DNA from: Acanthaster planci
Taxonomy: Eukaryota; Echinodermata; Asteroidea; Valvatida; Acanthasteridae
Direction of reading: 5' to 3'
Assembly (NCBI RefSeq): GCF_001949145.1
Contig: NW_019091669.1
Coordinates: forward strand, 188,775-228,197
Length of the DNA: 39,423 nt
In this document: one piece after another, positions 13,101-22,100 of the stretch
How positions within the stretch are numbered: position 1 is the first letter of the stretch
Layout: the number at the start of each line of letters is the position of its first letter
Program-made: the position numbers and the translations under genes
The notes under the pieces: generated by a model
The model's database searches: none
What the model saw: only the letters and a program-made list of their open reading frames with translations
What the model was told of the DNA's origin: nothing

Positions 13101-14900
13101 TATAATTTGTTTTCATGGAAAAAAATAATAAAAACAGAATAAATGGGTTCCATGCTATTCATTATCACGCCTAGTGCAATTGCAGATCACGTCCACAAAA
13201 TTGGAATCCAAACTTTGATCTTGAACCGTAAAAATGTTTTATTGACTTCTAAACAGACAGACAAAAAAAAACAAAAAAACATGAGCAGCTATTGTTCGGG
13301 AATCTTTTACCCAGTTGGAATTGTTTGCCGAACTGTTTGCAGGTCAAGCCCCGTGCTAAAAATAGGACACGCGGTTGCAATTTGTCACATAAGTTCTGAC
13401 TGCTGGGTCTGCATATCAAATTCCGCGGCCTTATTACCACAAAGTTTTAGTTTTGATTTATCTTCAAACCAACCTCAAAGTACAAGCGGCGCTTGCTTCA
13501 ATCAGACTGACCACTGATCTTTTGTGATAGACTAATACAAGTCAGACCTGCTAGACAACTTGAATGCATTATTTCAACTGTTTATTAGTCGAATAATCTA
13601 TTCCACTTACCGTGAGCCATTCATGGACATTACCGATTATTGGGTAATATGGGGCCACAGGAATCCCCAACCTCTGGAAATACTGATGGCACCACCAGTC
13701 ATATCTGTGGATAAAAGTGATTAAGCTTCTTCAGTGGCTTGGGCATGGTGACCCTGATGTCTGTATCCTGAGGGTCAATATTTCTAGGCTGCTTCTTGCA
13801 GGACCCTCAATAAAACATTTCCCTGAAGCGAGTAAAATCGAGACAAAATCCCTCAACTTGATGATCCGTCTCAAATGTCACCGACTCTGCATGCGTGTAG
13901 AAGTCGTTTTAACTTATTTTGACGGGGTTTACCATTTCTTCCTGTTGTCAAATACATAATACACATAGATGAGAGTAATGTGTACCGATATATTTTATAC
14001 ATAATGTCTTCGAGTGCTACACACGAAAAAAGTCGCGAAAAGGTTTTTTTGGTGATACCTCCCAGGCTCCAGGATTAGCTATAGCTGTCCACATACACCC
14101 TCACTTTTGTCCACCCACTCACAGGCATGAATTTGCACCTCTCAAGGAGGTGGCCTCATGTAGGGGCCTACATGAGAAAACTGATTCCAATATCACCTTA
14201 TATAAGTACCAGGTTGATATTTTTATTACATATTCGAGTGTGGTCGGCTAGGCTCCAGCCGACACGGAATCCTAAAATGGAATGGTCACAGAGCAAGCAA
14301 ACTCCTGGACATACATCTACAAAGTCAGCAAAATCCAACTCTCCAAAATCCCACGGCCCAAATTTTCCCGATTTGTGCTTAAAATGTTAGTGTGCCAGAA
14401 TATGGTTCCGTTTTGCCAGATCTTTTGCATGGAATCGAGAGCGGGGAAGTGGCTGCTCGTTGGGTTTTCTTCCTACAAACAATTACCTGCTCCTCTAAAC
14501 AGATTTCCTGAGTTGAGCAACGTTTTCAAGGTGAATAAGACAGTAGGACAATCATTTTTGCCGGCCATGACGATTTCCACCTTAATCAGCGAAATAATTA
14601 AGCGGTCATGAATTAAATAAACACGAGGATACCTCATAATGCATCGATGCCTTCGAAAAAGACTTCTTATGCACTACTGTCAATAAATCGTCACTGGATA
14701 ACTTATTATGTGGAGCCGTTTAGTTTCAAGTGAGAAAAAACACACACAAAAAACGAAACAAAAACAGCAACACATCAAATAAGAGTAGTTTAAGAATTCT
14801 TGCTCTTGAACTAAAAGACTTACACCAAAAAGATCAAAATGGCACCCACAAAAAGTGACCATGTGGGGAAAAATGCGTCCCCGAGTATCCACAGAGACAT
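978..14900 (-). CDS. Cytochrome P450, CYP3/CYP5-like (clan 3), gene A, exons 1-12 of 13; 3' end off the window
   Basis: Spliced gene, joined in order: 14824-14900, 13611-13704, 10876-10931, 10002-10098, 9598-9714, 9329-9417, 7786-7925, 6739-6887, 4245-4358, 3073-3293, 2300-2437, 978-1140. It gives 485 residues; the missing last exon would add about 25, close to the ~500 of vertebrate CYP3A, which also has 13 exons. Seen: N-terminal hydrophobic anchor (residues 1-26), proline-rich hinge RLGIPVAP, C-helix W129-R133, I-helix with VGNEATT (318-324), ExxR (E375, R378), PERF (429-432), heme loop FGGGPRACVA with ligand Cys455. P450s of this clan are ER-bound heme-thiolate enzymes, usually monooxygenases; thromboxane synthase (CYP5) is an isomerase in the same clan. 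The substrate cannot be inferred. Oddities: the I-helix Thr is replaced by Ala322, and the Gly after the heme Cys is Ala. No stop or frameshift was seen. Tandem paralogue of gene B, same strand. Confidence 0.93.
1141..2299 (-). other. Gene A intron 11
   Basis: 1.16 kb AT-rich intron, GT-AG bounded. No repeat or extra gene seen. Confidence 0.8.
2300..2437 (-). CDS. Gene A exon 11: K'-helix to PERF
   Basis: Encodes 45 residues with TDRECAETV, YGKYTLPKGLVVHIPAYS, then DLWPNPEEFRPE. The PERF motif is completed across the intron (R431-F432). Acceptor tatgacag, donor gtaaaa. Confidence 0.95.
2904..2923. repeat. (CCAG)5 microsatellite
   Basis: Five tandem CCAG units within intron 10 of gene A (2438-3072), which otherwise shows nothing notable. 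Confidence 0.85.
3073..3293 (-). CDS. Gene A exon 10: I-helix to K-helix (ExxR)
   Basis: Encodes 73 residues. The I-helix reads LQLSVGNEATTTILT, where CYP3A4 has FAGYETTSS; the acid E321 is kept but the conserved Thr is Ala322. Further on come YQLALSPEVQ and YECFRLYPP, holding the ExxR pair (E375, R378). Ends with two bases of a Ser codon at gtaagt. Confidence 0.96.
3765..3920. repeat. G/C-homopolymer-rich interspersed repeat (probable)
   Basis: In intron 9 of gene A. Begins near 'ggcgtaacagggggg' and holds several CCCCC runs (3803-3903). Similar 'cgtaac + G-run + gcacccccc' patches occur at 30078-30131, and G/C-run patches at 5587-5626 and 11740-12010, suggesting a dispersed family. Boundaries are approximate. 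Confidence 0.45.
4245..4358 (-). CDS. Gene A exon 9: H-helix region
   Basis: Encodes 38 residues, YITLVEQLYENTN then an acidic, proline-containing linker, then KKLTYNEFIGM. It occupies the place of the CYP3A 'VDFLQLMIDSQ...LSDLELVAQ' segment but lacks the DFLQLM core. Phase 0 at both ends; length equals gene B exon 9 (114 bp). Confidence 0.88.
4517..5009. mobile_element. Compound foldback element (two adjacent hairpins), non-coding
   Basis: In intron 8 of gene A. First hairpin: arms 4517-4585 and 4660-4726, with 22 inner bases perfectly paired (gggcaagcttttgcttagtg and neighbours). Second hairpin: arms about 4718-4845 and 4884-5009, including one uninterrupted 49-bp match and a 22-bp match around gcaagaactgaatatgcttg. 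The junction sequence cggagaattc is shared by both hairpins and recurs at the outer ends. No protein is encoded, so this is best read as MITE/foldback DNA, perhaps one element inserted in another. Confidence 0.75.
5131..5296. mobile_element. Hairpin MITE-like element
   Basis: 166 bp with imperfect inverted arms of about 60 bp each. Ends are CACTCTAAA...TTTAGAGTG, and a short inner palindrome gggtcatgtatgaccc forms the loop region. GGGTC/GACCC words recur through the arms. Non-coding; lies 120 bp from the compound foldback, in the same intron of gene A. Confidence 0.75.
6739..6887 (-). CDS. Gene A exon 8: F-G region
   Basis: Encodes 49 residues including LFPPLGPLFEMMG and SSEFFKKVIHQSLEGG, matching CYP3A 'FPFLIPILEVLN' and 'NFLRKSVKRMKE'. 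The donor is a non-standard gttggt; a stronger gtaagc 4 bases further would break the frame, and gene B also uses a gtt donor here. Confidence 0.9.
6888..7785 (-). other. Gene A intron 7, with GGTC/GGTT-rich tract
   Basis: The intron holds a degenerate short-period tract at 7622-7750 rich in ggtc, ggtt and gtcagt words. A similar tract lies in gene B intron 6 (34211-34299). Nothing else seen. Confidence 0.7.
7622..7750. repeat. Degenerate GGTC/GGTT simple-sequence tract
   Basis: About 130 bp dominated by ggtcggtc-, ggttggtt- and gtcagtca-like tetranucleotide words. Ends 35 bp downstream of gene A exon 7. Confidence 0.7.
7786..7925 (-). CDS. Gene A exon 7: E/F-helix region
   Basis: Encodes 46 residues with IFLGFFMQTSAAVILGLD and NLDHPFV, matching CYP3A '[21 protein letters not shown]' and 'NPQDPFV'. 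Phase 2 in (last base of Lys) and 1 out (gtgagc donor). Confidence 0.93.
7926..9328 (-). other. Gene A intron 6
   Basis: 1.4 kb intron, AT-rich, with an A-run at 9303-9315. No gene or clear repeat seen. Its gene B counterpart is nearly six times longer. Confidence 0.75.
9329..9417 (-). CDS. Gene A exon 6: D-helix
   Basis: Encodes MVGIFSDCCDPLIKNL and a tail ending NKPLEAK, matching CYP3A 'MVPIIAQYGDVLVRNL'. It ends with two bases of a Lys codon before gtaagt. Confidence 0.93.
9598..9714 (-). CDS. Gene A exon 5: C-helix
   Basis: Encodes 39 residues, including DIPALGFPLN, GQRWKDIRAI and STFTTSKLRQ. W129 and R133 form the WxxxR C-helix motif that contacts a heme propionate; the 'TFTTSKL' part matches 'TFTSGKL' of CYP3A. 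Phase 0 at both ends; acceptor ggtgtag, donor gtacaag. Confidence 0.94.
9841..10040. repeat. 200-bp segment identical to 35223-35422 (gene B)
   Basis: Covers most of intron 4 and the 3' part of exon 4 of gene A. Base-for-base identical to the gene B segment, including the length of a 9-T run. Flanking intron sequence does not match. Confidence 0.93.
10002..10098 (-). CDS. Gene A exon 4: beta-1/B-helix region
   Basis: Encodes 32 residues including IYKFRDPLLYVSD and VLVTDFSKFPNHW, matching CYP3A '[22 protein letters not shown]'. Donor gtaagc. The 3' half of this exon and the intron after it are identical to part of gene B (see findings). Confidence 0.93.
10099..10875 (-). other. Gene A intron 3
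   Basis: Intron of 0.78 kb; no repeat or extra gene seen. Confidence 0.75.
10876..10931 (-). CDS. Gene A exon 3: A-helix region
   Basis: A small 56-bp exon encoding KGNNNFGEECIKKYGKVV, the segment matching CYP3A 'DMECHKKYGKVWG'. Acceptor tttgcag, donor gtaagg, phase 0 in and 2 out (Gly split). Confidence 0.92.
10932..13610 (-). other. Gene A intron 2, with assembly gap
   Basis: 2.7 kb intron holding the 568-bp gap and, beyond it, G/C-run-rich sequence (11740-12010) with ggtgggtgggtggggg and cccccc tracts. The rest is AT-rich and featureless. Confidence 0.75.
11086..11653. other. Assembly gap (568 N)
   Basis: Run of N bases in intron 2 of gene A. G-run-rich sequence follows, a common cause of sequencing drop-out. 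Confidence 1.
13611..13704 (-). CDS. Gene A exon 2: proline-rich hinge region
   Basis: Encodes 31 residues with YDWWCHQYF and RLGIPVAPYYPIIGN, the family's KLGIPGPxPLPxxGN hinge after the anchor. Acceptor ccacag, donor gtaagt, phase 2 in and 0 out. Closely matches gene B exon 2. Confidence 0.93.
13705..14823 (-). other. Gene A intron 1
   Basis: 1.1 kb intron, GT-AG bounded; nothing notable seen. Confidence 0.75.
14824..14900 (-). CDS. Gene A exon 1: start codon and membrane anchor
   Basis: Encodes MSLWILGDAFFPTWSLF and a hydrophobic run ending ILIFL, then splits a Val codon (phase 2) at a good gtaagt donor. The start was chosen because this Met gives an N-terminus of CYP3A length. The frame stays open upstream, so a longer form cannot be excluded. 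Base -3 is G, an adequate start context. The first base of exon 2 completes the Val. Confidence 0.82.
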
Positions 14901-15060
14901 GACGCAGAATCGACAGCCCAAGTAGAGTCGCTCGCTGGAAACCTGCACTGAACTATGTAAAATTCCCGGGTCTGTTGGCAGAATATGAGTCTTGAACGTC
15001 TGATGCCCTTTATTCTGTGCCCAAGTTGTCACGTGATTCAATATCTGGCCGTTATCAGTT
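14901..15060 (-). promoter_or_regulatory. Putative gene A promoter/5' UTR
   Basis: Upstream of the start codon. A palindromic E-box CACGTG lies at 15030-15035, and a TATA-like GAATAAAG sits just downstream of it (about 15007-15016, minus strand), 105-115 bp before the ATG. These are common short words; a promoter role is inferred from position only. Confidence 0.3.
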
Positions 15061-17284
15061 TGCGCTTGAGCACTTTTCGCGATCCGGTACCAGCACCATC
15101 TGTGCACGTACGACAGTATGGCTGTTTTTTTATTAATTTTCTTAATTATAAGACTACCTGGGGATACACCCTGCACTTTCCTATGGGAAAATCGTTTTAT
15201 TGCCAGCCATGGGAGGAGGGTCTAAATGTGGGACTTAACTTCCCTGAGGAGCCAACCGTAAGGGTGTGCGTATTCAATAAACTGTTTTCTAAAATCATAT
15301 GCAGACGACTTGCTCTTGTAACCATTTGAGAAAGAACAGAATCTTACATTATCCCTGTAGTTTTCCAAAACTGTGAGATTGCGATTTTAAACAGGGTGTT
15401 CTCTTCGTCACACTTTTCACGACTGTTTTATACGAGTGTAAAAGATATACAGACCACTGTCTGCCCCCCACGCTCCCCGAGGAGAAAAAAACAAACGCTA
15501 ATTGTTTCGAGTTGTTCAAGTGATGCATCAGATATCCCCAATGTAGTATTCTGCGCACCCTCAGTTGTTGCCTTTGTACAAATAGAACACTGTAACACCA
15601 GAACCTTATAATAACAAGCCGTGCCTGGTTGCATTTTTTACACAATACCGTGGGGGTTGCTGGCCTTTTAGAAAGGCTAAAATCATGGCGTCGGAGGTTT
15701 ATTTCATTTTGAAAGGGAAGTAAAGTTTAACATGGCAACAAAGGAAACCCCCACGAGGAGTGTAGACTAGACTCCATTCAAGACTGGCAACAGAACCATT
15801 TCCCATTGGAGAGAACATGGTGTATTCCCAAACTGTTGCTATAAGAATATAATGCCATTTAGTCGTCACCGTTTTCAAGCGTGCAGAATACCAAATGCAT
15901 TTGTTTTATTTAAGAATACAGTCTTAAAAATCAAGGAATGTACCTCGATGGATATAATCTGCTTTGTTTTTTTGCTACATACCTCAAAAGTTTAACGTGC
16001 TGTGCTCTCCACATGGCCGCCATTCCCGTCAATGTACCTATGACATCTTCGTAACATGTCTGTAAAAGTATGTTGTATATCTCCTTTGGGGGAAATGGTA
16101 AAGCATCATTTCGGAACTAGCGTTTGTTACTCCAGATTTGCGTCATGTACATGTAATAGTCCATGTAGCCAGCAGCGTTTTGGGTAGTCTTTAGTTATCT
16201 GGTAGTCTTGTGGTTTGTTTTGTCTCTCGCAGCAGTATTGATAAAAGTCCTGGATGGGAAAATTAAGGGTGGTAACACAAAATAAAATTACAAATCCAGG
16301 TGCTGTACAAAAGTTGCTAAGGAGTTGTTTTGCCAACTGGAAGGGAAAAAAAATGTGATTTGGATGTGTGAGGGCGTTGGATGAATCGGGGTTTAGACCA
16401 TATCAGATCTCGATAGAAGACAGACGTACGTGTTTACTTAATGATCGCTTAAGTCTCAGCCACCAGGCGTAGCAAACTACAGCGGGCTATGTTTTCAGTG
16501 ATCTGTCAAAAGACTGCACTTCAAAATAAGTGCTTGATTTATCAAGATATCTTGTGAGCATTTTGACTCTGTAAAAAACACCAAAGAAAGAAATTCAGCA
16601 GTTCTGTCATCCCAACAACCGTAAGTGTTAATTTTGAATTTATCTGATGTTATAAGAGTTTGAAACACTGAATTTATGGGCTTAACAAAAGTGGATTGAT
16701 TTAAGAAATTGTCAGTTTTAATGATGCAGAAGGTTAAACTGTGGACTGTCGATTATTGGACTATAACTGTACACCGACATTTGAATTTACTGAGTTAATA
16801 AGAGGAGCTATAAAAAGGAAGTATTGAACATAAAGTGTTCTTTTGATAATTACCAAACATTTGAACAAAATTTGTCATGTGGAGTATGGTTAATTTAAAT
16901 GCTTTTAACTACCAGATGGTTTGAAGTTGAGGGACCAAACCCAAGATACAGAGATTTTGTGGGGCTCAAGGTACACATACCAAAGAGGACCCAACCCAGA
17001 GTTCACCAAAGAGGCCGTAGGACACCCGGAGGCTGTAGTGTTTCCAAGGATCGTGCCAGATTCTAACGCGGTCCCTATATCCTTATTGCATCCAGATGCC
17101 TTACTACAGAGAATTACATAACCTAAAATTGTAATAAAGACAGCTTAATACTAATCCTGAATGAGGTCTTTAATCCTTAATAATTGCCTGCAGGTGACAT
17201 GACAAATGAGAAAGTGAAGACTAATTATTTTCTTTAATCGGATGAAAATTACCCACTGACGAGATAGAGTAAATACGTGTAAAT

Positions 17285-17614
17285 TTATGTAAATACACGT
17301 AGACTTTTGAGAACTAAGTAGAAATTCTCTGGTGTTTCCTTTTGTTGTTGGGTGGTAAATATATTTATTGTAGACAGAAGAGACAAACAGTTTGGGAAAT
17401 ACCCAACAATGTCCCTTACTGCTTGAATGATCATTTCAGGGTCTTGATGGGGAATATTGACTTCTTCCATCACTCTTGCACGTAACTCCTGAACATTGGC
17501 TAGGGGTGCACTGAAAATTTTGTTCTGCTCTTCTGCACCCCATAAAAAAAAATTGCATGCTGTCAAATCCACCGGAGGTGGCGGCCATGGTTGCGCCTTC
17601 AAATATGCAAACAT
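17285..17614 (-). pseudogene. Tc1/mariner-type transposase C-terminal fragment (decayed)
   Basis: A 109-residue reading frame contains WPPPPVDLTACNFFLWG, a decayed form of the WPPRSPDLTPCDFFLWG motif around the third catalytic acid of Tc1/mariner transposases. After it come ELRARVMEEV and a tail (AVRDIVGYFPNCLSLL) matching the family's ELRxRIxEA and R-x(5)-C C-terminal pattern. The D is kept; PRSP is now PPPV and CDF is now CNF. The sequence upstream on the minus strand does not continue as transposase (no QDGAxPH-like part seen), so it is a truncated, inactive copy. Clear terminal repeats were not found. Confidence 0.75.
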
Positions 17615-18447
17615 ATCACAGTGCCGATTTCAGCATCTTCAACATCAGTCTAGTTTGTTCAATCATCTGTGTCCATAGCATCACGAGCTGTTTACCATTG
17701 CGAGGAGGGCGTTTTGCCCTTTCGGGAGATATATTTCTCTTCCCCATAATTACATGAAGTAGTTTCGCCCTACAGTATTTTTTATCTCGGTATACCTTTT
17801 ATGTGGACACCGTGTATATGATATTGAAATCGGAAAAAATCACTTTTGACACGTGTGGCTCTTCATAAAAGCGGTCAGATAGCGTCCACTATGTCTTGGT
17901 GCATAATCTGCTTACACGATCATTTTGAACTGTTAGTGACCTTATGCCACGCTTAACCTTGCAGATAAGCAGAGGGTAAATTTCCAACGTGACCAATGGT
18001 GGTGGTTGGGGGGGGGGCTACATGTGTGTGCAGTAATCTGTGCACCTCTTCAAATCGAAGAATATGTATGTGTGGAAATTGTATCAAAGAAAAATCTTCG
18101 CATTTTCCTCTATCTAATAGGAATTATTTAATTTTGCAAGTCACCTGACTCCTATGTGCCTCTCTCCACCCAGGAGCAAATGGTTATCTGTAAGGGCAGA
18201 CACAGTAATGTTTAGCCGTTTGCGCCGAAATGGCAGCACCGGGCCAGTATACTCCCCAGGGAGCTGAGATAGTTTGATGACTGTTCAGATGATGTGTGAG
18301 CCCAATTTGCAGGGATAATGTTAATACCAGAGCCATGAGCGCCTTTGTCGTGGATACTGGCGCTTTACAAATGCTCTTATTTTAATATTATTATTGTTGT
18401 TGTTAATAATACCGGTAGAAGTTGTAATGAAAACAATAGTAATGTTG

Positions 18448-18500
18448 ATTTATATAGCGCCTAATCCATTTAAAATCAATGCTCGTAGGCGCTTTACAAT
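18448..18500. repeat. Small stem-bearing interspersed repeat (AGCGCC...GGCGCTTTACA)
   Basis: Has tttatatagcgcct and, 24 bp on, aggcgctttacaatc, forming a 7-bp stem (18456-18462 with 18487-18493). This pattern is common in repeats of marine animals. Boundaries are uncertain. Confidence 0.5.
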
Positions 18501-19025
18501 CAGCCAGCGTTGCAATCACAAAAAGAATAACTAAAAAAAATGAAAATATCAAATGTAAATGTGGCCATGCATCACAGAACAGCAGAAAAAGTAAAAGCTC
18601 ACCGATAAAAATCACAAGACCAAGACTAGAAGAAATTAACTACAAAATTGCATTAAAAAAGCAACAAAAACCTATTGATATGCCTCACAGAACAGAAAAG
18701 AACCTCCCCCATAAAAAATGGTAACACATGTAGTTAAAAGGATAACAAAGATCAATAGCAATAATAGTAGTAGTAGTCTCAGCCGCACTAAAATCGATGC
18801 TTGTATCTGGAAGACCCGTTACATTTGGCTTTATGATTCGAAATAATGCCAAAATATCTGTAATGAACCAAGATACATGCCAACCTACATCCCTTTCGTG
18901 GAATTTAATCTACGAACTATTCAGGAGCAATGTGTATCACATGGAATTTTGGCAACCTTAGCTCCAGGTTTTTCAATACAAACAGTTGGTCTTTTAAAGA
19001 AATCAATGTTGGGTGCAAGACATAA

Positions 19026-19103
19026 TTAGCCTTCTTTTGGCACCACACGTACGTAGACATCTTGAGGTTCCAGCATAGTCATCTTCTTCATCGTCAGAGG
19101 GAT
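19026..19103 (-). CDS. Gene B exon 13: C-terminus and stop
   Basis: Encodes IPLTMKKMTMLEP and QDVYVRVVPKEG, then TAA. Matches CYP3A '[26 protein letters not shown]'. Acceptor tccacacag after a pyrimidine tract; phase 0 with exon 12. Confidence 0.93.
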   Translation of the reverse strand: MPLTMKKMTMLEPQDVYVRVVPKEG

Positions 19104-22100
19104 CTGTGTGGAAACAGAAAGCTTGTTTTAATTAAGGCGACTTGGTCCAGTTGGCATGCAGGCCAAGGTGGGGTGGGGTCGTATTTTCATAGTGGCCCCT
19201 TTAGAGTGTGGCTTGTTTGGTCTCTTTACCAAGAAATATTCGGCTTCAAAGTTTGCCTTTTTCTCAAAGCTTGGAATACCAGGCACAGCCCCAGTGGCGT
19301 TGTGCTGGGATCCCACGTCATCATCTCTCACCAACCCTAGCAAACTACAGGCCTACATAGGGACGTAGGGTCCATGAAATAGACTGAAAAACGATTCCTT
19401 GTTCCGAGAGAGACCCTCTGTTCCATTTCTTGTGGAGGTTCGAGGAGTGACACTGAAAATTGTAAATGTGTTCACTCTTCAGTTGCTGTATCTATGAGGG
19501 CTTCCCTTCTTTCGGAAAAGCGGAAACTTGTAAATCATCTAGAGAACGTAGTGTCATATCGTCACCGCTTTTAGAAAGAGCTACACTTGTTGAAAGTAGC
19601 ATTTGTTTCGATTTTGATTACATTCATGTTGTTTTGGGAAAATATCTCGATAAGTGCATTTTGCGTTTTAAGGAGAGACAAAAATCTTACTACCCTTCGC
19701 ACAGGTACTAAATTTATGGACTAGAAAGGCCGAAAAGTAGGTCAAGTAAGATTTTTGTTTTCAAGAAGAGCCACACGTCTTTGCTACGTGAGCACGTGTG
19801 CCCCTTCCCTATGAGAAAATCCATTGCGCAGAAGGGGAGAAAGTAGGAAAACGCGGATTTTCGACTTTACGAACGGGCGTGCATCTTCACTAATTGATTT
19901 TGGCTCATTAAACACTGTGTTCATTTTATTAACTGGTGTAGGCAAAAGTTTATCTTTCAAAGAGGCATTTGAGTTTTTTAAATGCATAAAATCATTATTA
20001 CATATTTGTATTTTTGCAGGTTTTAAAGAGGAAAGGTTCCTTGGATGATTTCTCGAAAACAGTTTTTCTTCAAAATCTACCTGTTTGGCTCTTCGTGACG
20101 ACGGTGACGATGTATTAAGACGAGTCATACGGAAGATGAGTGCAAAAACCACAAACAGTTTACCCAGATGTACTTACCTGCGTGTACCCTTGTACACCTG
20201 TGGGGCTGAAGGGCTTGTTCCCCTTTGCGACCGGCGGTCTCCACGGACGACTGCCCGTATCGAACGACAGTCAGAAATTAATGCCAGCAGCATGCATAAA
20301 GGCAAATAATTCAACTCACCGGTGTCTCGGAGCAGGTTTCGAAGCGGTACTTCTGCAGGATTCGAGTCAAGACGACCTTTATCAGGATTGTGATGAATTT
20401 GACGGCGACACAGATCCGAGGACCACCGCCAAAGGGAAGCCATGCCACCGGTTCGATGGAAGCCTTATTTTCAGGGCTAAACCTGGGATTTGAAATTTGG
20501 GCCTATTTCAATAAATTTCTTTTAAACGCGTGCATCCATCTCAACCCTTCCCGTGCTTGTGGTGAACACGAAACCGTCACCTAAAGGTTGGGCAGATAGT
20601 TATGGCGTCTGGAAACCTGTCTGAGCCTGACGTGGCACCGTGTGTATGAACTATCTATCTTAATTATTACATGGACTTATAGTACTCGAGTGTTACCTCT
20701 CTGGATGGAATTTCTCTGGATCTGGCCAAACGTCTTCGTCATGTTGCACCGAATAAGCCGGGATATGGACCACCAGTCCCTTCGGCAGAGTGTACTTGCC
20801 ATACGTCACAGTCTCCAAACATTCGCGGTCGGTTCTGTCAGATCAAAGCACAGGTCAATATTGTGACTGCTTAAAAGACGGATGTCAAGCGTCGGCCAAG
20901 ACACTTGGGAGGAGTAACGAACCACTCCATGGTCGTGTCTTTTCATGAACATACCTCACATTGAACCCTGTTACGGCCTTTAGGCAATTTGGCAATTTGC
21001 TTCACAAGGTTTCGTTTTAACATTACCACAGCCAATAAACACCAGTTAATGAGCAGATTGGAACGCATCATTGGTCGATTTCATCTGGGAAGTAAATATG
21101 ACACCCAAGCGACGTCATCTCGGTGGGTATCCAGCTCGCCACCGCACGGTATAGTTTTCTATACCGTGCTTGAGCCCGCTTCACTGACATGTAATGTGCG
21201 GTATGAAAGCTTAACTGAACCAGTCTGCTGCAGTCCTTGCCCTGACTCGCAGAGTTCTGCTGCTGAAAATCAAATTGTATGTTGGCCTCAGATTTTTTAT
21301 TTTTTAAAATTTGCTTATGAATATTTGTATGAGATGTAGTAAAACAAATACAGCATGGCTTATTGCTGGAAAATGTGAACTACTGAGCCTTTGGTGCATT
21401 TATGCATATGCTGTATTTAAATGCTGTATTTATATAAGCTGTTTTGTCGTAAAGTGTTCACTTGAAGGAAAATATGTTGTTGTGGGCTTCAAGACATATG
21501 ACTGTTTGGGACCAGTGAAATGAATATAGGATTAGTTTTAACGTGATGCAAAAACGTCCGGTGCATTGTTCCTCCCTATGGCTGGCTGTCACCACAAAGG
21601 CAAACGAATGACTAATTTTCTTATGTAACGTCAATATACGAAATAAAAACATTATACATCAAAACATGTTCAATGAAAATAAGACTATTCATTTTTCAAG
21701 AAATGGAGTAAATGTCTACTTTGAAGTAAAATCCGACACCAAGGGAAACATTTCTCGAAGCACTAGTTGCCTACACATATACACGTAGGCAATATGAGAA
21801 TGGTCTTTCAGTCAATCCACCATTAACAGACTGTAAGTACCGCTCCAAGCTTCTAATGAAGGGAAGAGAACTTACGACACGACGGGGGGGTACAGACGAA
21901 AACACTCGTATATCACCATCTCCGTATATTTCATTTTGCTCATTGTGTCGTAGTTAATGTCTTCGGGGTTAGGAGCATTCCTATCGATCTCTTCAATCAG
22001 TTTGTCCTGGACTTCTGGGCTCAGAGCAAGCTGATAGGCGGTGCATGTCAGGATCGTGGATGTTGCTTCGTTATTTGCAGTAAGCTGAAGAACACACTGG

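Larger units (their letters stand above)
14901..19025. other. Intergenic region between gene B (3' end) and gene A (5' end)
   Basis: 4.1 kb. Contains the putative gene A promoter, a decayed Tc1/mariner fragment (17285-17614), a small stem repeat (18448-18500) and the 3' UTR of gene B. A weak CATAAA poly(A)-like signal lies near 18829-18834 on the minus strand, about 190 bp past the gene B stop. No other gene was recognised. Confidence 0.6.

Noticed and set aside
16921-17121. 66-codon plus-strand frame ending before an AATAAAG-like signal
   Set aside because: Starts at TTG, resembles no family I know, and lies in repeat-bearing intergenic DNA; likely chance.
19784-20152. 122-residue minus-strand open frame in gene B intron 12
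   Set aside because: No recognisable motif; opposite-strand frames are equally open, as expected for AT-poor chance frames.
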